A stretch of DNA of 39,349 nucleotides, from NCBI RefSeq assembly GCF_001426345.1, contig NZ_LMEM01000010.1, forward strand, positions 176,784-216,132, in the 5' to 3' direction. This document shows, piece by piece, positions 30,602 through 39,321 of the stretch. Numbering within the stretch: the first letter of the stretch is position 1; the number at the start of each line of letters is the position of its first letter. A program made the translations under genes and the position numbers. Origin of the DNA: Devosia sp. Root436 (GTDB lineage: Bacteria > Pseudomonadota > Alphaproteobacteria > Rhizobiales > Devosiaceae). The notes under the pieces were generated by a model. That model had not been told where the DNA came from. It saw only the letters and a list, made by a program, of their open reading frames with translations, and did not search any database.

Positions 30602-31417
30602 TTACATCCCCCTTATGACCGAAGCCGGCTCCACCACCTTGCGATAGAGATGCCAGGTGGCATGGCCGAAAATGGGGATGGCCACGGCCAGGCCGACAAA
30701 GAGCGGCAGCGAGCCGATGAAGATGCCTGCCCCCACAATGATACCCCAGGCCAGCATCGACACCGGATTATGCATGACCGCGCGAAACGAGGTTTCGACG
30801 GCCACAAAGGCCCCCACATCGCGGTCGAGCAGCAGCGGAAAGGCGATGACCGTGGTGCAGAGGGTGAAGATGGCGAAGAGCGCGCCCAGCATGGTGCCCG
30901 TTATGAGCAGGGTCATGCCGCCCGGTTCGGTGAAGATCTGGTTCATCAGCCCGCCCAGCGTCTGCGGCGTGGATGAGCCGAACAGGCTCTCGTACAGCGC
31001 CTGCGCCGCGGTCAGCCACAGGGTGAAGACCGCCAGGAGCATGATGGCCAGCGCGGCGATCGAGCCTATGGCCGGTGATTTCAGCACTTCGAAAGCGTGA
31101 TGCCAGGACGTGTCGAGGCCCTGTTCGCGCCGCCGGGAAATTTCGTAGAGCCCGATGGCGGCGAAAGGCCCGATCAGCGCGAAACCGCCCACCAGGGGGT
31201 AGAGCAGCGGCCAGGTGTAATAGCCATCCATCCACACCGTCAGCACGATGCCGACAATGGGATAGATCAGCACCAGCAGGACGTAATGGCTGGGCTTTTC
31301 CCAGAAATCGGCAATGCCCCGGCGCAGGGCATCGCCCAGGTCGCCGAGCGTGATCGTATGGATGACCGGCATGTCGAGCTTGTCGCCGGCACCGGAAATG
31401 ACGTGGAAATTGGCCAT
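30602..31417 (-). CDS. DUF2189-family integral membrane protein
   Basis: A 271-residue inner-membrane protein matching DUF2189: the opening region VIHTITLGDLGDALRRGIADFWEKPSHYVLL is typical, followed by about six hydrophobic segments (LIYPIVGIVLTVWM; YPLVGGFALIGPFAAIGLY; IAALAIMLLAVFTLWLTAA; LLITGTMLGALFAIFTLCTTVIAFPLLL; MLAWGIIVGAGIFIGSLPLFVGLAVAIPIFGH). The DRDVGAFVAVETSFRAVMHNP stretch between the last two is also a family hallmark. The start at 31417 has AGGAGA upstream. Function is unknown in the whole family. It lies upstream of mutS on the same strand, about 90 bases away, so cotranscription is possible. Confidence 0.88.
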   Translation of the reverse strand: MANFHVISGAGDKLDMPVIHTITLGDLGDALRRGIADFWEKPSHYVLLVLIYPIVGIVLTVWMDGYYTWPLLYPLVGGFALIGPFAAIGLYEISRRREQGLDTSWHHAFEVLKSPAIGSIAALAIMLLAVFTLWLTAAQALYESLFGSSTPQTLGGLMNQIFTEPGGMTLLITGTMLGALFAIFTLCTTVIAFPLLLDRDVGAFVAVETSFRAVMHNPVSMLAWGIIVGAGIFIGSLPLFVGLAVAIPIFGHATWHLYRKVVEPASVIRGM

Positions 31418-31567
31418 GGCGTCAGGTCTCCTTTTCAGGAGGCCGCTGGCCCATGAGAACGCTGCCCCGTCACGCCCCCGCGAACCGCGGCCGCAACGAG
31501 GTGAGCCTAGCCCAGGTGCGACCGATTGTCGCCCCAAATCGGGGAAACGTGATCGGGCCTTCCGCAA

Positions 31568-31699
31568 CACCCCACCCTCAATCCCTCCCCACAAGGGGGA
31601 GGGAGGCGCCAGATCGACCTTCAAGGGTCAACTCGGATATCTACTCAACCGCTGAGCAGGCTTCCCTCCCCCTTGTGGGGAGGGAATGAGGGTGGGGTG
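31568..31699. repeat. Inverted repeat (third REP family), 37-base arms
   Basis: Bases 31568-31604 and 31663-31699 are reverse complements at 36 of 37 positions, with a 58-base spacer. Each arm contains the palindromic core CCTCCCC-CTTG/CAAG-GGGGAGG. It lies in the 334-base gap between the DUF2189 gene and the GH43 gene; the rest of that gap shows only a short CCCC-AAAT-GGGG-type hairpin near 31532. Confidence 0.85.
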
Positions 31700-31751
31700 A
31701 GTCACACGCACTTATCCGACAACCACACCCCAAGCGGCGCTTCCGCTCGCC

Positions 31752-33374
31752 CTATCGCAGCGAATCCACCTCGTAGCGATCGGACGGATCGTGCTGCGGG
31801 CGATAGGTGAAGTAGTCGAAGACCGCCGGGCTGGCGGTGCCGTTGAGGTCATGGGCCGCCATGCCGACAAAGGCGCCGGTGAAGCTGCCATGGGCCTGAT
31901 GGCCGCCGCATTCGTCCGAGAGGATCGAGGCGTCCAGAACCGGGCCGATGGGCTGCAGATCCTGGCCTTCCAGCGCGTAGAAGAATTGCAGCTTCCGCCC
32001 GCGAATGGTCAGCGCCAGCCTGACCTTGCCTTCATTCGGAATCTGCACCGGCGCGGCCGGGAAGGTCAGATTGCCGTCGGGCCAGGAGATTTCCGAGCTC
32101 ATCAGCAGCAATTCGCGCTGCCCGTCGGCATGCGCGGTCACGGCGAGGTAGAAGAAGTTGTAGCGGCTGTAATAGGCCGTCAGCCCCGCCATGGTGCGCT
32201 CGTCGGTGGCTTTGAAATCCACCACCGTCTCCGCATCGTAGGAGAAGTGCTGCTGCCGGCGGGCCACCAAAGCCTGCTCGAACCAGGAGCCGATCGACTC
32301 GCGGCCGAACAGCGTCAGCCTGCCGCCCTCGACCCTGAAAATGCGGTCGGCTTCGGGCGTACGCAGCCACTGGAAGTCGATGGGCAGGCCGTTCTCGAAC
32401 GTATAGCGCTGCTCGGCCCAGTATTTTGCCTCGTCACGGGTGCCGGGCACCTCGACATGCAACGAGGGTACCGGGCCGTTCTTCACATAGAGCCAGTCGT
32501 CATCGCCCCAATAGGCTTCCTGGATCGCGGTTTCGCGGCCGAGGACGCAGCGGCGCTCCTGGGTGGTGGGGCGGCCGGTGAGGTGGACCAGGTAGGTCTT
32601 GCCCTCGGGAGTCTCGACGATGTCGCCATGGCCGGCGCGCTGCAGGGCAGCGAGCGGGGCATCCTTGGAGGTCAGGATGTGCTTTTGCGGATGGGTCTCG
32701 TAAGGCCCGTCGATGTTGCGCGAACGGGCGAAGGTGCAGGCGTGGTCATAGGCCGTACCGCCCTCAGCGGTCAGCAGGTAGTACCAGCCGTTCCGCTTAT
32801 AGAGATGTGGACCCTCGACCAGCTTGAGGTCGGTGCCCTGGTAGATATTCTTGATCCGACCGACCAGCCTGCCCGCCTTGGCATCGAATTCCTGCAGCGC
32901 GATGCCGGCGAATTTGAGCGGGCGGGTGCGGTGGTCCCAGATCATGTTGACGATCCATTTGCGGCCGTCATCGTCATGGAACAGGCTCGGGTCGAAGCCC
33001 GAGCTGTTGGTATAGACCGGGTCCGACCACGGGCCCTCGATCCGGTCGGCCCAGACGATGTAATTATGGGCGTCCTTGAACGAGCCGTCCTTGCGTTTGA
33101 CGTCGGTATAGACCAGCCAGAACTTTTCGCCGTCATGGGTCAGGCAGGGGGCCCAGACGCCGCAGCTATCGGGGTCGCCGCGCATGTCGAGCTGCGCCTT
33201 GCGCGTCAGCGGGCGGGTGACCAGCTCCCAATTGGCCAGGTCCCTGGAGTGGTGAATCTGCACGCCGGGGAACCACTCGAAGGTGGAGGTGGCGATGTAA
33301 TAATCGTCGCCGACGCGGAGAATGGACGGGTCCGGATTGAAGCCGGGCAGGATGGGATTGGTGATCTGGGGCAT
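31752..33374 (-). CDS. xynB: GH43 beta-xylosidase (XynB type)
   Basis: Inverting glycoside hydrolase releasing xylose from xylo-oligosaccharides. The 540 residues have a five-bladed propeller with the GH43 catalytic triad in place: Asp15 in NPILPGFNPDPSILR (base), Asp128 in SGFDPSLF (pKa modulator) and Glu187 in LVEGPHLYKRNG (acid), the same spacing as the Selenomonas and Bacillus beta-xylosidases. A C-terminal beta-sandwich domain (about 325-530) is the DUF1349-like part of this subgroup. There is no signal peptide, so it acts on imported oligosaccharides. ATG 33374 has AGGA upstream and follows the GNAT stop by 10 bases. It is the last gene of the xylB-xylA-GNAT-xynB operon. Alpha-L-arabinofuranosidase side activity is possible. 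Confidence 0.94.
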   Translation of the reverse strand: MPQITNPILPGFNPDPSILRVGDDYYIATSTFEWFPGVQIHHSRDLANWELVTRPLTRKAQLDMRGDPDSCGVWAPCLTHDGEKFWLVYTDVKRKDGSFKDAHNYIVWADRIEGPWSDPVYTNSSGFDPSLFHDDDGRKWIVNMIWDHRTRPLKFAGIALQEFDAKAGRLVGRIKNIYQGTDLKLVEGPHLYKRNGWYYLLTAEGGTAYDHACTFARSRNIDGPYETHPQKHILTSKDAPLAALQRAGHGDIVETPEGKTYLVHLTGRPTTQERRCVLGRETAIQEAYWGDDDWLYVKNGPVPSLHVEVPGTRDEAKYWAEQRYTFENGLPIDFQWLRTPEADRIFRVEGGRLTLFGRESIGSWFEQALVARRQQHFSYDAETVVDFKATDERTMAGLTAYYSRYNFFYLAVTAHADGQRELLLMSSEISWPDGNLTFPAAPVQIPNEGKVRLALTIRGRKLQFFYALEGQDLQPIGPVLDASILSDECGGHQAHGSFTGAFVGMAAHDLNGTASPAVFDYFTYRPQHDPSDRYEVDSLR

Positions 33375-33384
33375 GGCAGGGATC

Positions 33385-33828
33385 CTAGGTAAGCGGCAGC
33401 GTCATGCGGTATTGAAGAAAACCGGACTCGCTGGCCAGGCGGTCATAGAGCTGCATGGCCGTGTGATTGGTACGGTGGGTGGTCCAATAGACCCTCGAGC
33501 AACCCTTGGCCGTCGCGTCGGCCGCGACATGCTCGATCAGTGCCCGCCCATGGCCCTGGCCGCGGCCCGCAGGCGCGACGAACAAGTCCTGCAGGTAGCA
33601 GCTGTCGGAGATGGACCAGTTGGTGCGGTGGTAAAGCCAGTGCACCAGCCCCACGGGCATCCCGTCCTGGAGCGCCAGGGCGCCCCAGGTGGGTTCGTCG
33701 GGATCGAGCAGGCGCGACCAGGTCGAGGCATAGACCTCATCGGGCAGCACGGTGTCGTAGAAGGCCAGGTAGGCCTTCCACAATTCCGTCCAGGCGGCGC
33801 GGTCAGCCGCTTCGATCGGTCTGATCAT
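33385..33828 (-). CDS. GNAT-family N-acetyltransferase in the xylose operon
   Basis: A 147-residue GNAT. The acetyl-CoA loop is RGQGHGRAL (89-97, matching Q/R-x-x-G-x-G/A), preceded by the beta4 strand YLQDLFVAPA and followed by VYWTTHRTNHTAMQLYDRLASESGFLQYRMTL, the motif B region. The overall pattern resembles the Hpa2/Hpa3-like GNAT group. Its ATG (33828-33826) shares one base with the xylA stop (TGATG), so translation is coupled to xylA. Substrate unknown. The position, between xylose isomerase and beta-xylosidase, suggests a sugar-linked or detoxifying role, but passenger status cannot be excluded. Confidence 0.88.
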   Translation of the reverse strand: MIRPIEAADRAAWTELWKAYLAFYDTVLPDEVYASTWSRLLDPDEPTWGALALQDGMPVGLVHWLYHRTNWSISDSCYLQDLFVAPAGRGQGHGRALIEHVAADATAKGCSRVYWTTHRTNHTAMQLYDRLASESGFLQYRMTLPLT

Positions 33829-35135
33829 CACACGAAGCGGTTGATCAGATTTTCGAGATATTCCTGCTGGCCGGATTTCGGCTGCGGGTTGATGTTGTCG
33901 GCATCGACCTTGGCGGCGAGGTCGGCGAGCGACAGCTTGCCGTCCAGGATGTCCTTGCCCATGCCCTGGTTCCAACCGGCATAGCGGGCATCGACTGTCC
34001 TGTCGTAAGTGCCGTCCTCGATGAGCGCCGCCGCCGCCTTGAGCGAGCGGGCGAGCACGTCGAGGCCGCCGATATGGCCATGCAGCAGGTCGGCCGGATC
34101 GATCGACTGGCGGCGCACCTTGGCGTCGAAGTTCCAGCCGCCCGAATTGAGGCCGCCGGCCTTGAGGATTTGGTAGAAGGCGAGCGTCGTCTCGGGGACA
34201 TTGTTGGGGAACTGGTCGGTATCCCAGCCCGACTGCAGGTCGTTGCGGTTGGCATCGACCGAGCCGAGAATGCCGAGCGAGGCGGCCAGAGCCAGTTCGT
34301 GCTCGAAGGAGTGGTTGGCGAGGAAGGCGTGGCCGACCTCGATATTGCACTTCACCTTGGTTTCGAGGCCGTACTTCCTGAGGAAGCCATAGACCGTGGC
34401 GACGTCGAAATCATACTGGTGCTTGCTGGGCTCCTGAGGCTTGGGCTCGATCAGGATCTGGCCCTTGTAGCCGATCTTTTCGGCATGCTCGATGACCATA
34501 TGCAGGAAGCGGCCCATCTGGTCCTGCTCCTGGCCGATCTTGGTGTTGAGCAGGGTTTCATACCCCTCGCGGCCGCCCCACAGCACATAATTGGCGCCGC
34601 CCAGTTCGTGCGTCAGCTCCAGCACGTTCTTCACCTGGCCGGCGGCATAGGCGAAGACTTCCGGGTCCGGATTGGTGGCGGCGCCGGACATGTAGCGGCG
34701 GTTGGAGAACAGGTTCGCCGTGCCCCAGAGCAGGCGCGTCCGGCTCTTTTCCATCTTCCGGGCGAAGATTTCGCCGATTTCGCGCACATTGCGGTTGCTC
34801 TCGGCGAGCGTCGCCCCTTCCGGCGCGATATCGGCGTCGTGGAAGCAGAAGAAGGGGATGTCGAGCAGGTCGAACAGCTCGAAGGCCACGTCGGCCTTGA
34901 GGCGCGCGCCCTCCATGCCCTTGTCATACCAGGGCCGGTCGAAGGTGCGGCCGCCGAACGGGTCGCCGCCTTCCCAGGCGAAGGTGTGCCAATAGGCGAC
35001 GCCGGGACGGATATGGTCTTCCATCCTTTTGCCGAGGACGATTTCGTCCTTGTTGTAGTGGCGATAGGCCAGCGGGTTGGTGCTGTTGGCACCCTCAAAC
35101 TTCACCGGCGAAATGCCCTTGAAAAAGTCGGTCAA
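33828..35135 (-). CDS. xylA: Xylose isomerase
   Basis: Converts D-xylose to D-xylulose; metal-dependent TIM-barrel enzyme. The 435 residues match the class II length and carry the catalytic His99 and Asp102 in [29 protein letters not shown], the metal ligand in [15 protein letters not shown], and [17 protein letters not shown]. The start is TTG at 35135, preceded by GGAGG; this TTG overlaps the xylB stop (TTGA). The weak start codon inside the xylB end implies coupling. It is the second gene of the operon. Confidence 0.97.
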   Translation of the reverse strand: MTDFFKGISPVKFEGANSTNPLAYRHYNKDEIVLGKRMEDHIRPGVAYWHTFAWEGGDPFGGRTFDRPWYDKGMEGARLKADVAFELFDLLDIPFFCFHDADIAPEGATLAESNRNVREIGEIFARKMEKSRTRLLWGTANLFSNRRYMSGAATNPDPEVFAYAAGQVKNVLELTHELGGANYVLWGGREGYETLLNTKIGQEQDQMGRFLHMVIEHAEKIGYKGQILIEPKPQEPSKHQYDFDVATVYGFLRKYGLETKVKCNIEVGHAFLANHSFEHELALAASLGILGSVDANRNDLQSGWDTDQFPNNVPETTLAFYQILKAGGLNSGGWNFDAKVRRQSIDPADLLHGHIGGLDVLARSLKAAAALIEDGTYDRTVDARYAGWNQGMGKDILDGKLSLADLAAKVDADNINPQPKSGQQEYLENLINRFV

Positions 35136-36595
35136 TTACGTGCCTCCTCGATGGCAGGATAGAGCGCGCGATAGCGTGCATATTGGTCGGAATAGGCGGC
35201 CGACAAGTTTTTGTCGGGCGCAATGACTGTTCGTATCGGCGGCATGGTCATCACCGTCTGGGGCGAAGCTCCTTCGGCGGCACAGAGGCCGAGCCGGGCA
35301 GCGCCGAGCGCACCGCCGAAATCGCCATCCTCGGGCAGGGCGATTTCCATATCCAGATTGGTGGCGATCATGCGGAGCCAGAGGGCGGATTTTGACCCGC
35401 CGCCCACGGCCAGCAGATGGTCGATTTTCGTGCCGGCATCGGACAGGACACGCTGGCTGTCGCGGAAGGCGAAAGTCACCCCCTCCATCACCGCCTGGGC
35501 CAAACGGGCCGGATCGGAGAGATGGCTGAGGCCCACGAACGAACCACGCGCTGCGGCATTGTTATGCGGGGTGCGTTCCCCCGAGAGATAGGGAAGGAAG
35601 ATTTCCTCGCCCGGTCCGGTGAACTGCGCCTCGGCAGCAGCGGAAAGCGCGGCCTGTTTCTGGCCGGTGATCTTGCTCAGCCAGTTGAGACTATCGGTCG
35701 CCGAAAGGATGACGCCCATCTGGTGCCAGGTATCGGGGATGGCGTGGCAGAAGGCATGCACCGCCCCTTCGGTATTGGGGCTGAAGCGCTCGTTGGAGAC
35801 GAAGAGCACGCCCGACGTCCCCAGCGAAACAAAGCCTTCGCCCGGCCGGATGGCGCCGATGCCGCAGGCGGAGGCGGCATTGTCGCCGGCGCCGCCGGCC
35901 ACCACGACGAGACCGTCCATGCCCCAGCGCTGCGCCAGCTCGCGCTTGAGCGTGCCCGAACTCTCCGAGCCCTCGACCAGGCGCGGCATATGCGAGCGAT
36001 CCAGGCCGGTCACAGCCAGCAACGCGTCGGACCAGTCGCGCTTGCCGACATCGAGCCACAGCGTGCCCGACGCGTCGGACATGTCCTCCACATATTCGCC
36101 CGTCAGCAGCAGGCGCACATAGGCCTTGGGCAGCAGGACCTTCTCGATTTTTTCGAATACCGCCGGCTCGTGCTTGCGGACCCAGGCGATCTTGGGCGCG
36201 GTGAAGCCGGGCATGGCGATATTGCCGGCCAGCTGGCGCAGCGAGGGGAGCGCCGCTTCCATTTCCTTGCATTCTTGCGCCGAGCGCCCGTCATTCCACA
36301 GAATGGCCGGGCGCAGGATTTCGTCATTCCTGCCGAGCAGGGTAGCGCCATGCATATGGCCGGAAAGGCCGATGCCGCGCACCGAAGCTAGCTCCGCTGG
36401 ATGGGACGCCTTGAGCTTGTCGATGGCGGCCAGGGTGGCGGTCCACCAATCGGCCGGATTTTGTTCGGACCAGCCCGGATGCGGCCGCACCGGCTCGACA
36501 GCGGCGGCCGAGGCGTCGCCCAGCGCCCGCCCATGCTCGTCGATCAGCAGCGCCTTGACGCCGGACGTGCCGATATCAATGCCGAGATAGGTCAT
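35132..36595 (-). CDS. xylB: Xylulokinase
   Basis: Phosphorylates D-xylulose to xylulose-5-phosphate, which enters the pentose phosphate pathway. The 487-residue FGGY kinase has the N-terminal phosphate loop [18 protein letters not shown] (5-22), the sugar-site GLSGHMHG (77-84), the catalytic Asp238 in [14 protein letters not shown], and the FGGY_C part with [18 protein letters not shown] at 36595 has GAGGT upstream. It is the first gene of the operon, 92 bases downstream of the lacI-type gene on the same strand. This xylB-xylA order is common in Hyphomicrobiales. Confidence 0.96.
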   Translation of the reverse strand: MTYLGIDIGTSGVKALLIDEHGRALGDASAAAVEPVRPHPGWSEQNPADWWTATLAAIDKLKASHPAELASVRGIGLSGHMHGATLLGRNDEILRPAILWNDGRSAQECKEMEAALPSLRQLAGNIAMPGFTAPKIAWVRKHEPAVFEKIEKVLLPKAYVRLLLTGEYVEDMSDASGTLWLDVGKRDWSDALLAVTGLDRSHMPRLVEGSESSGTLKRELAQRWGMDGLVVVAGGAGDNAASACGIGAIRPGEGFVSLGTSGVLFVSNERFSPNTEGAVHAFCHAIPDTWHQMGVILSATDSLNWLSKITGQKQAALSAAAEAQFTGPGEEIFLPYLSGERTPHNNAAARGSFVGLSHLSDPARLAQAVMEGVTFAFRDSQRVLSDAGTKIDHLLAVGGGSKSALWLRMIATNLDMEIALPEDGDFGGALGAARLGLCAAEGASPQTVMTMPPIRTVIAPDKNLSAAYSDQYARYRALYPAIEEARN

Positions 36596-36644
36596 GATGC
36601 ACGTACCTCATATCTGGAGCGGTGCAGCATCTGAACGTCCTCCC

Positions 36645-36660
36645 GGCCCGTTTTCGGGCC
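36645..36660 (-). other. Hairpin between the LacI-type gene and xylB
   Basis: GGCCCG-TTTT-CGGGCC forms a 6-bp stem with a 4-base loop 27 bases after the regulator stop. No T-tract follows on the minus strand, so it may be an inefficient terminator or a processing site that lowers read-through into xylB. Confidence 0.35.
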
Positions 36661-36687
36661 CCGCCGGTTTGATGATTGGCGTGCTTC

Positions 36688-37731
36688 TTAGCGCAGATTG
36701 TCGCGCAGGAAAATCCCGATTTCAATGGGGTCCGTTACTGGCTTGCCACTGCTGCCCAGGGCCAGGCTGCGCGCCGCGGCAATCGCCTCGCGGATTTCGC
36801 CATCGGGGTTCTGGTCCAGCACCACGTCGATGGCGCCCGAGCGCAGCCCGCGGCGTGTCGGATCGGTCAGCTCATGGGCAATGACGCGGATGGCTCCGGC
36901 GCGCTTCGAGGCTTCGAGCGCCGCCACCAGGCCACTATTGCCGGCCCCCAGATTATAGAGCCCGGCCAGATCGCCATGTCGTTCGAGCAATTCGGCCACG
37001 ATGGCCTGGGTTTCGCTGCGCTCGTCATGGCCCTCGATGGGCCCGATGATCTCGATGGCGGGAAATTCGGCGGCCAGGGCGGCCCGGAAGCCCTCGAGCC
37101 TGTCCGAGTGGTCGCGCAGATGGAGCGAACCGGCGATGACCGCCACCTTGCCGCCATCGGGCAGGAACCGCCCCATCAGCGAAGCCGCGGTGCGGCCGGC
37201 GGCTGCATTGTCGATGCCGATGAAATGCCGGCGCAACGTGCCCGGCAGGTCGGAAACCAGCGTCATCACCACGATGCCGCGGCGCGTAGCGTTATCGACT
37301 GCCGCCTGCACCGAGGGTTCCTCGCCGGCGACGATGACGGCGCAATCGCATTGGCGGGCATCGAGCGCGTCGAGGCTCCGGGCCAGGGCATCGGCATCGA
37401 GCGCCCGGATGCGATGGGTTTCGATATGCATGCGGTCGGCCAAGGCAGGACCAACCCGCCGCGCCACCGCATCGGCGAGGCTCGCCATGAATTCATTGGA
37501 GCCGTCAGGGATGATGAAGCTGAGCTTGAGATCGCGCGCACGCGCCAGCAGGGACGCACTGAGATCGCGCTGGAAACCGATTTCGGCAATGGCCGCCTCG
37601 ACCTTTTCGGCCGTGGCGGCGCGCACGCCCGGGCGGCTATTGAGCACGCGATCGACGGTGGCCAGCGAAACGCCGGCCGCCCGCGCCACATCATGCACCG
37701 TAGCCCGGCGTCTCAACCCGATCTCGTTCAC
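36688..37731 (-). CDS. LacI-family regulator, probable xylose operon control
   Basis: A 347-residue regulator. The N-terminal helix-turn-helix is TVHDVARAAGVSLATVDRVLN (11-31), with Asp where most LacI proteins have Ser (TVSRVLN). The hinge runs to about 60 and a periplasmic-binding-protein-like sugar domain follows (LKLSFIIPDGSNEFM…IGIDNAAAGRTAASLMGRF…IEIGIFLRDNLR). GTG at 37731 is preceded by AGGGGA; the open frame beyond it is unconserved. It precedes xylB-xylA on the same strand and is divergent from the epimerase gene, so control of both is likely. The effector (xylose or a related sugar) is inference; a ROK-type XylR is absent. Confidence 0.88.
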   Translation of the reverse strand: MNEIGLRRRATVHDVARAAGVSLATVDRVLNSRPGVRAATAEKVEAAIAEIGFQRDLSASLLARARDLKLSFIIPDGSNEFMASLADAVARRVGPALADRMHIETHRIRALDADALARSLDALDARQCDCAVIVAGEEPSVQAAVDNATRRGIVVMTLVSDLPGTLRRHFIGIDNAAAGRTAASLMGRFLPDGGKVAVIAGSLHLRDHSDRLEGFRAALAAEFPAIEIIGPIEGHDERSETQAIVAELLERHGDLAGLYNLGAGNSGLVAALEASKRAGAIRVIAHELTDPTRRGLRSGAIDVVLDQNPDGEIREAIAAARSLALGSSGKPVTDPIEIGIFLRDNLR

Positions 37732-37786
37732 GCATGCTCCCCTTGTCCTCACGCGGAGGATCGTCAGGTGGTGCGGAAAGGTCAAG

Positions 37787-37798
37787 TGCATCGTTGCA
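37787..37798. promoter_or_regulatory. Candidate LacI-type operator
   Basis: TGCATCGTTGCA is a 12-base near-palindrome centred on CG (one mismatched pair), the usual form for LacI-family sites. It lies between the divergent regulator and epimerase genes, 53-64 bases before the epimerase start. No equally good copy was found before xylB. Confidence 0.4.
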
Positions 37799-37850
37799 GG
37801 CAGACGAGAAAGCAGGCTACAGGTTCCGCGCAAATTACGGGGTGCGGGTC

Positions 37851-38861
37851 ATGGCCATAGCAGTATCGACGTTCGGCAGCTTCGGGGACAAGCGGGTCGA
37901 CCAGTTCCGCCTCGTCAGCGAGACCGGTGTCCGGGTCGACCTCATTTCCTATGGCGTGGCGGTGCGCGACTGGCGCGTGCCGGTGTCGGGCGGCGAGCGC
38001 GGCGTGGTGCTCGGCTTCGACAGTTTCGACGCCTATGCCGAGCACAGCCCGCATTTCGGCTCGCTGGCCGGACGGGTCGCCAATCGCATCAAGGGGGCTT
38101 CATTCGATCTGAACGGCAAGACCTACAAGCTGCCCGCCAATGCCGGCGACCTGCAGCTGCATGGCGGGGCCGAAGGCCTGGGACGGCAGGTATGGGACGG
38201 GCAGGTGGACGAGGCCAACAACACCGTGCGCTTCACCCATTTCTCGCCCGATGGCGCCATGGGCTATCCCGGCAATGTGAACTTTTCGGCGACCTATACT
38301 TTGCGCGGCAACCGCCTGCGCCTCGAACTCAGCGCCACCACCGACCAGCCGACCCCGATCAGCCTGGTGCAGCACCAATATTTCAACCTCGGCACATCGG
38401 CCGACGTGCTCGACCATACGATCCAGGTCAATTCCTCCGCCTATACCGAGCTGGGCGCCGACCTGGCGCCGACCGGCGCCATCCTGCCTTCGCGCGGCAC
38501 CATCTACGACCTCCGGCAGCCCCGCAGCATGCGCGACGCGGCGGGCCAGCCGGTCGACTATGATATCGGCATGGCGCTCGATACCGGCCGCAGCACCAGC
38601 GAGCCGATCGCCACCGTGGTCGCGCCGGGCAAGGATTTGACGCTGAAGCTATGGAGCGACCGGCCGGGCGTGCAGGTCTATAATGGCGTCTGGACCGACA
38701 TCCCGGTGCCGGGGCTCGATGGCAAAAGCTACGGCAAGCATGCCGGCTTCTGCCTCGAAGACCAGGCCTTTGCCGACGCGGTGCACAATCCGCATTTCCC
38801 CAATGTGATCTACGCGCCCGAACGGCCCTATCGCCACTGGTGCGAGTTCGAGATCGCCTGA
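37851..38861 (+). CDS. galM: Aldose 1-epimerase (mutarotase)
   Basis: Interconverts alpha and beta anomers of aldoses. The 336 residues show the galactose-mutarotase pattern: HFGSLAGRVANRIKGASF (68-85), LHGGAEGLGRQVW with His104, VQHQYFNLG with catalytic-site His175, and the catalytic Glu303 in FCLEDQAFADAVHNPHFPNVIYAPERPYRHWCEFEI. ATG at 37851 is chosen (MAIAVSTFGSFGDKRV) with a G-rich GGGGTG upstream; the frame is open to 37734, but that part spans the putative operator. Divergent from the LacI-type regulator and near the xylose genes, it probably supplies the alpha-anomer for XylA; the sugar preference is not proven. Confidence 0.93.
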   Translation: MAIAVSTFGSFGDKRVDQFRLVSETGVRVDLISYGVAVRDWRVPVSGGERGVVLGFDSFDAYAEHSPHFGSLAGRVANRIKGASFDLNGKTYKLPANAGDLQLHGGAEGLGRQVWDGQVDEANNTVRFTHFSPDGAMGYPGNVNFSATYTLRGNRLRLELSATTDQPTPISLVQHQYFNLGTSADVLDHTIQVNSSAYTELGADLAPTGAILPSRGTIYDLRQPRSMRDAAGQPVDYDIGMALDTGRSTSEPIATVVAPGKDLTLKLWSDRPGVQVYNGVWTDIPVPGLDGKSYGKHAGFCLEDQAFADAVHNPHFPNVIYAPERPYRHWCEFEIA

Positions 38862-38896
38862 CGCCGGCCTCTACCAGGGCATTTACGACGCTCTGA

Positions 38897-38930
38897 GGTG
38901 GTGGCACCATCCCGAGATCGCGCCACCACC
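38897..38930 (+). terminator. Possible transcript-end hairpin after galM
   Basis: GGTGGTGGC (38897-38905) pairs perfectly with GCCACCACC (38922-38930) around a 16-base loop, 36 bases after the stop. No T-tract follows, so intrinsic termination is doubtful. Confidence 0.35.
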
Positions 38931-38980
38931 GCAAGGTAGTCGATCAACACCCCCACCCTTGGACGCATGAGGCCAGTTAC

Positions 38981-39156
38981 CCCTCTCCCCTTGAGGGAGA
39001 GGGTGGAAATCCGCGTTCAGCGGATTTGCGGGTGAGGGGTGCTGCGCTCTGCCATGCTTGCATGTCAGCGGAGGGCTCGATACCCCTCATCCGCCCGGAG
39101 CCTGTCCTCGTGCGCGAAGCGACACGGGGAGGCACCTTCTCCCTCAAGGGGAGAAG
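38981..39156. repeat. Mosaic palindromic repeat (fourth family)
   Basis: The left hairpin CCCTCTCC…GGAGAGGG (38981-39003) and right hairpin CCTTCTCC…GGAGAAGG (39134-39156) are complementary to each other. Between them are AAATCCGC/GCGGATTT (39007-39014 with 39020-39027) and an inverted pair GGTGAGGGGT (39031-39040) / ACCCCTCATC. It makes up much of the gene-free 38862-39349 stretch. Confidence 0.75.
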
Positions 39157-39231
39157 GGAAAAAGCCCAGGCGCTCGAGGTAAACATTCCCCAGTGAGGGG
39201 GTGGCCACAAGCCCCAACTTATCCATCTTAT

Positions 39232-39321
39232 CCCCGTCTCCAAAAGCTGCTGCATACTGTGCTCATCCCCGCCAATCACGCGGCCCCGACGCAGGGCCGG
39301 GCGGGGAGGCTGGAGACGGGG
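39232..39321 (+). other. Strongly structured segment at the window end, identity unknown
   Basis: CCCCGTCTCCA (39232-39242) pairs perfectly with TGGAGACGGGG (39311-39321). Nested inside are CCCCGCC (39267-39273) with GGCGGGG (39300-39306), and GGCCC (39282-39286) with GGGCC (39294-39298). A further GCCCG/CGGGC hairpin follows at about 39324. It has no coding support. It could be a small RNA, the leader of a gene beyond the window, or another palindromic repeat. I could not match it to RNase P, 6S, SRP RNA or tmRNA. Confidence 0.4.

Noticed and set aside
31752..38861. The xylose cluster as a new catabolic system
   Set aside because: All enzymes belong to the standard isomerase pathway; only the GNAT gene is unexplained and is reported by itself.
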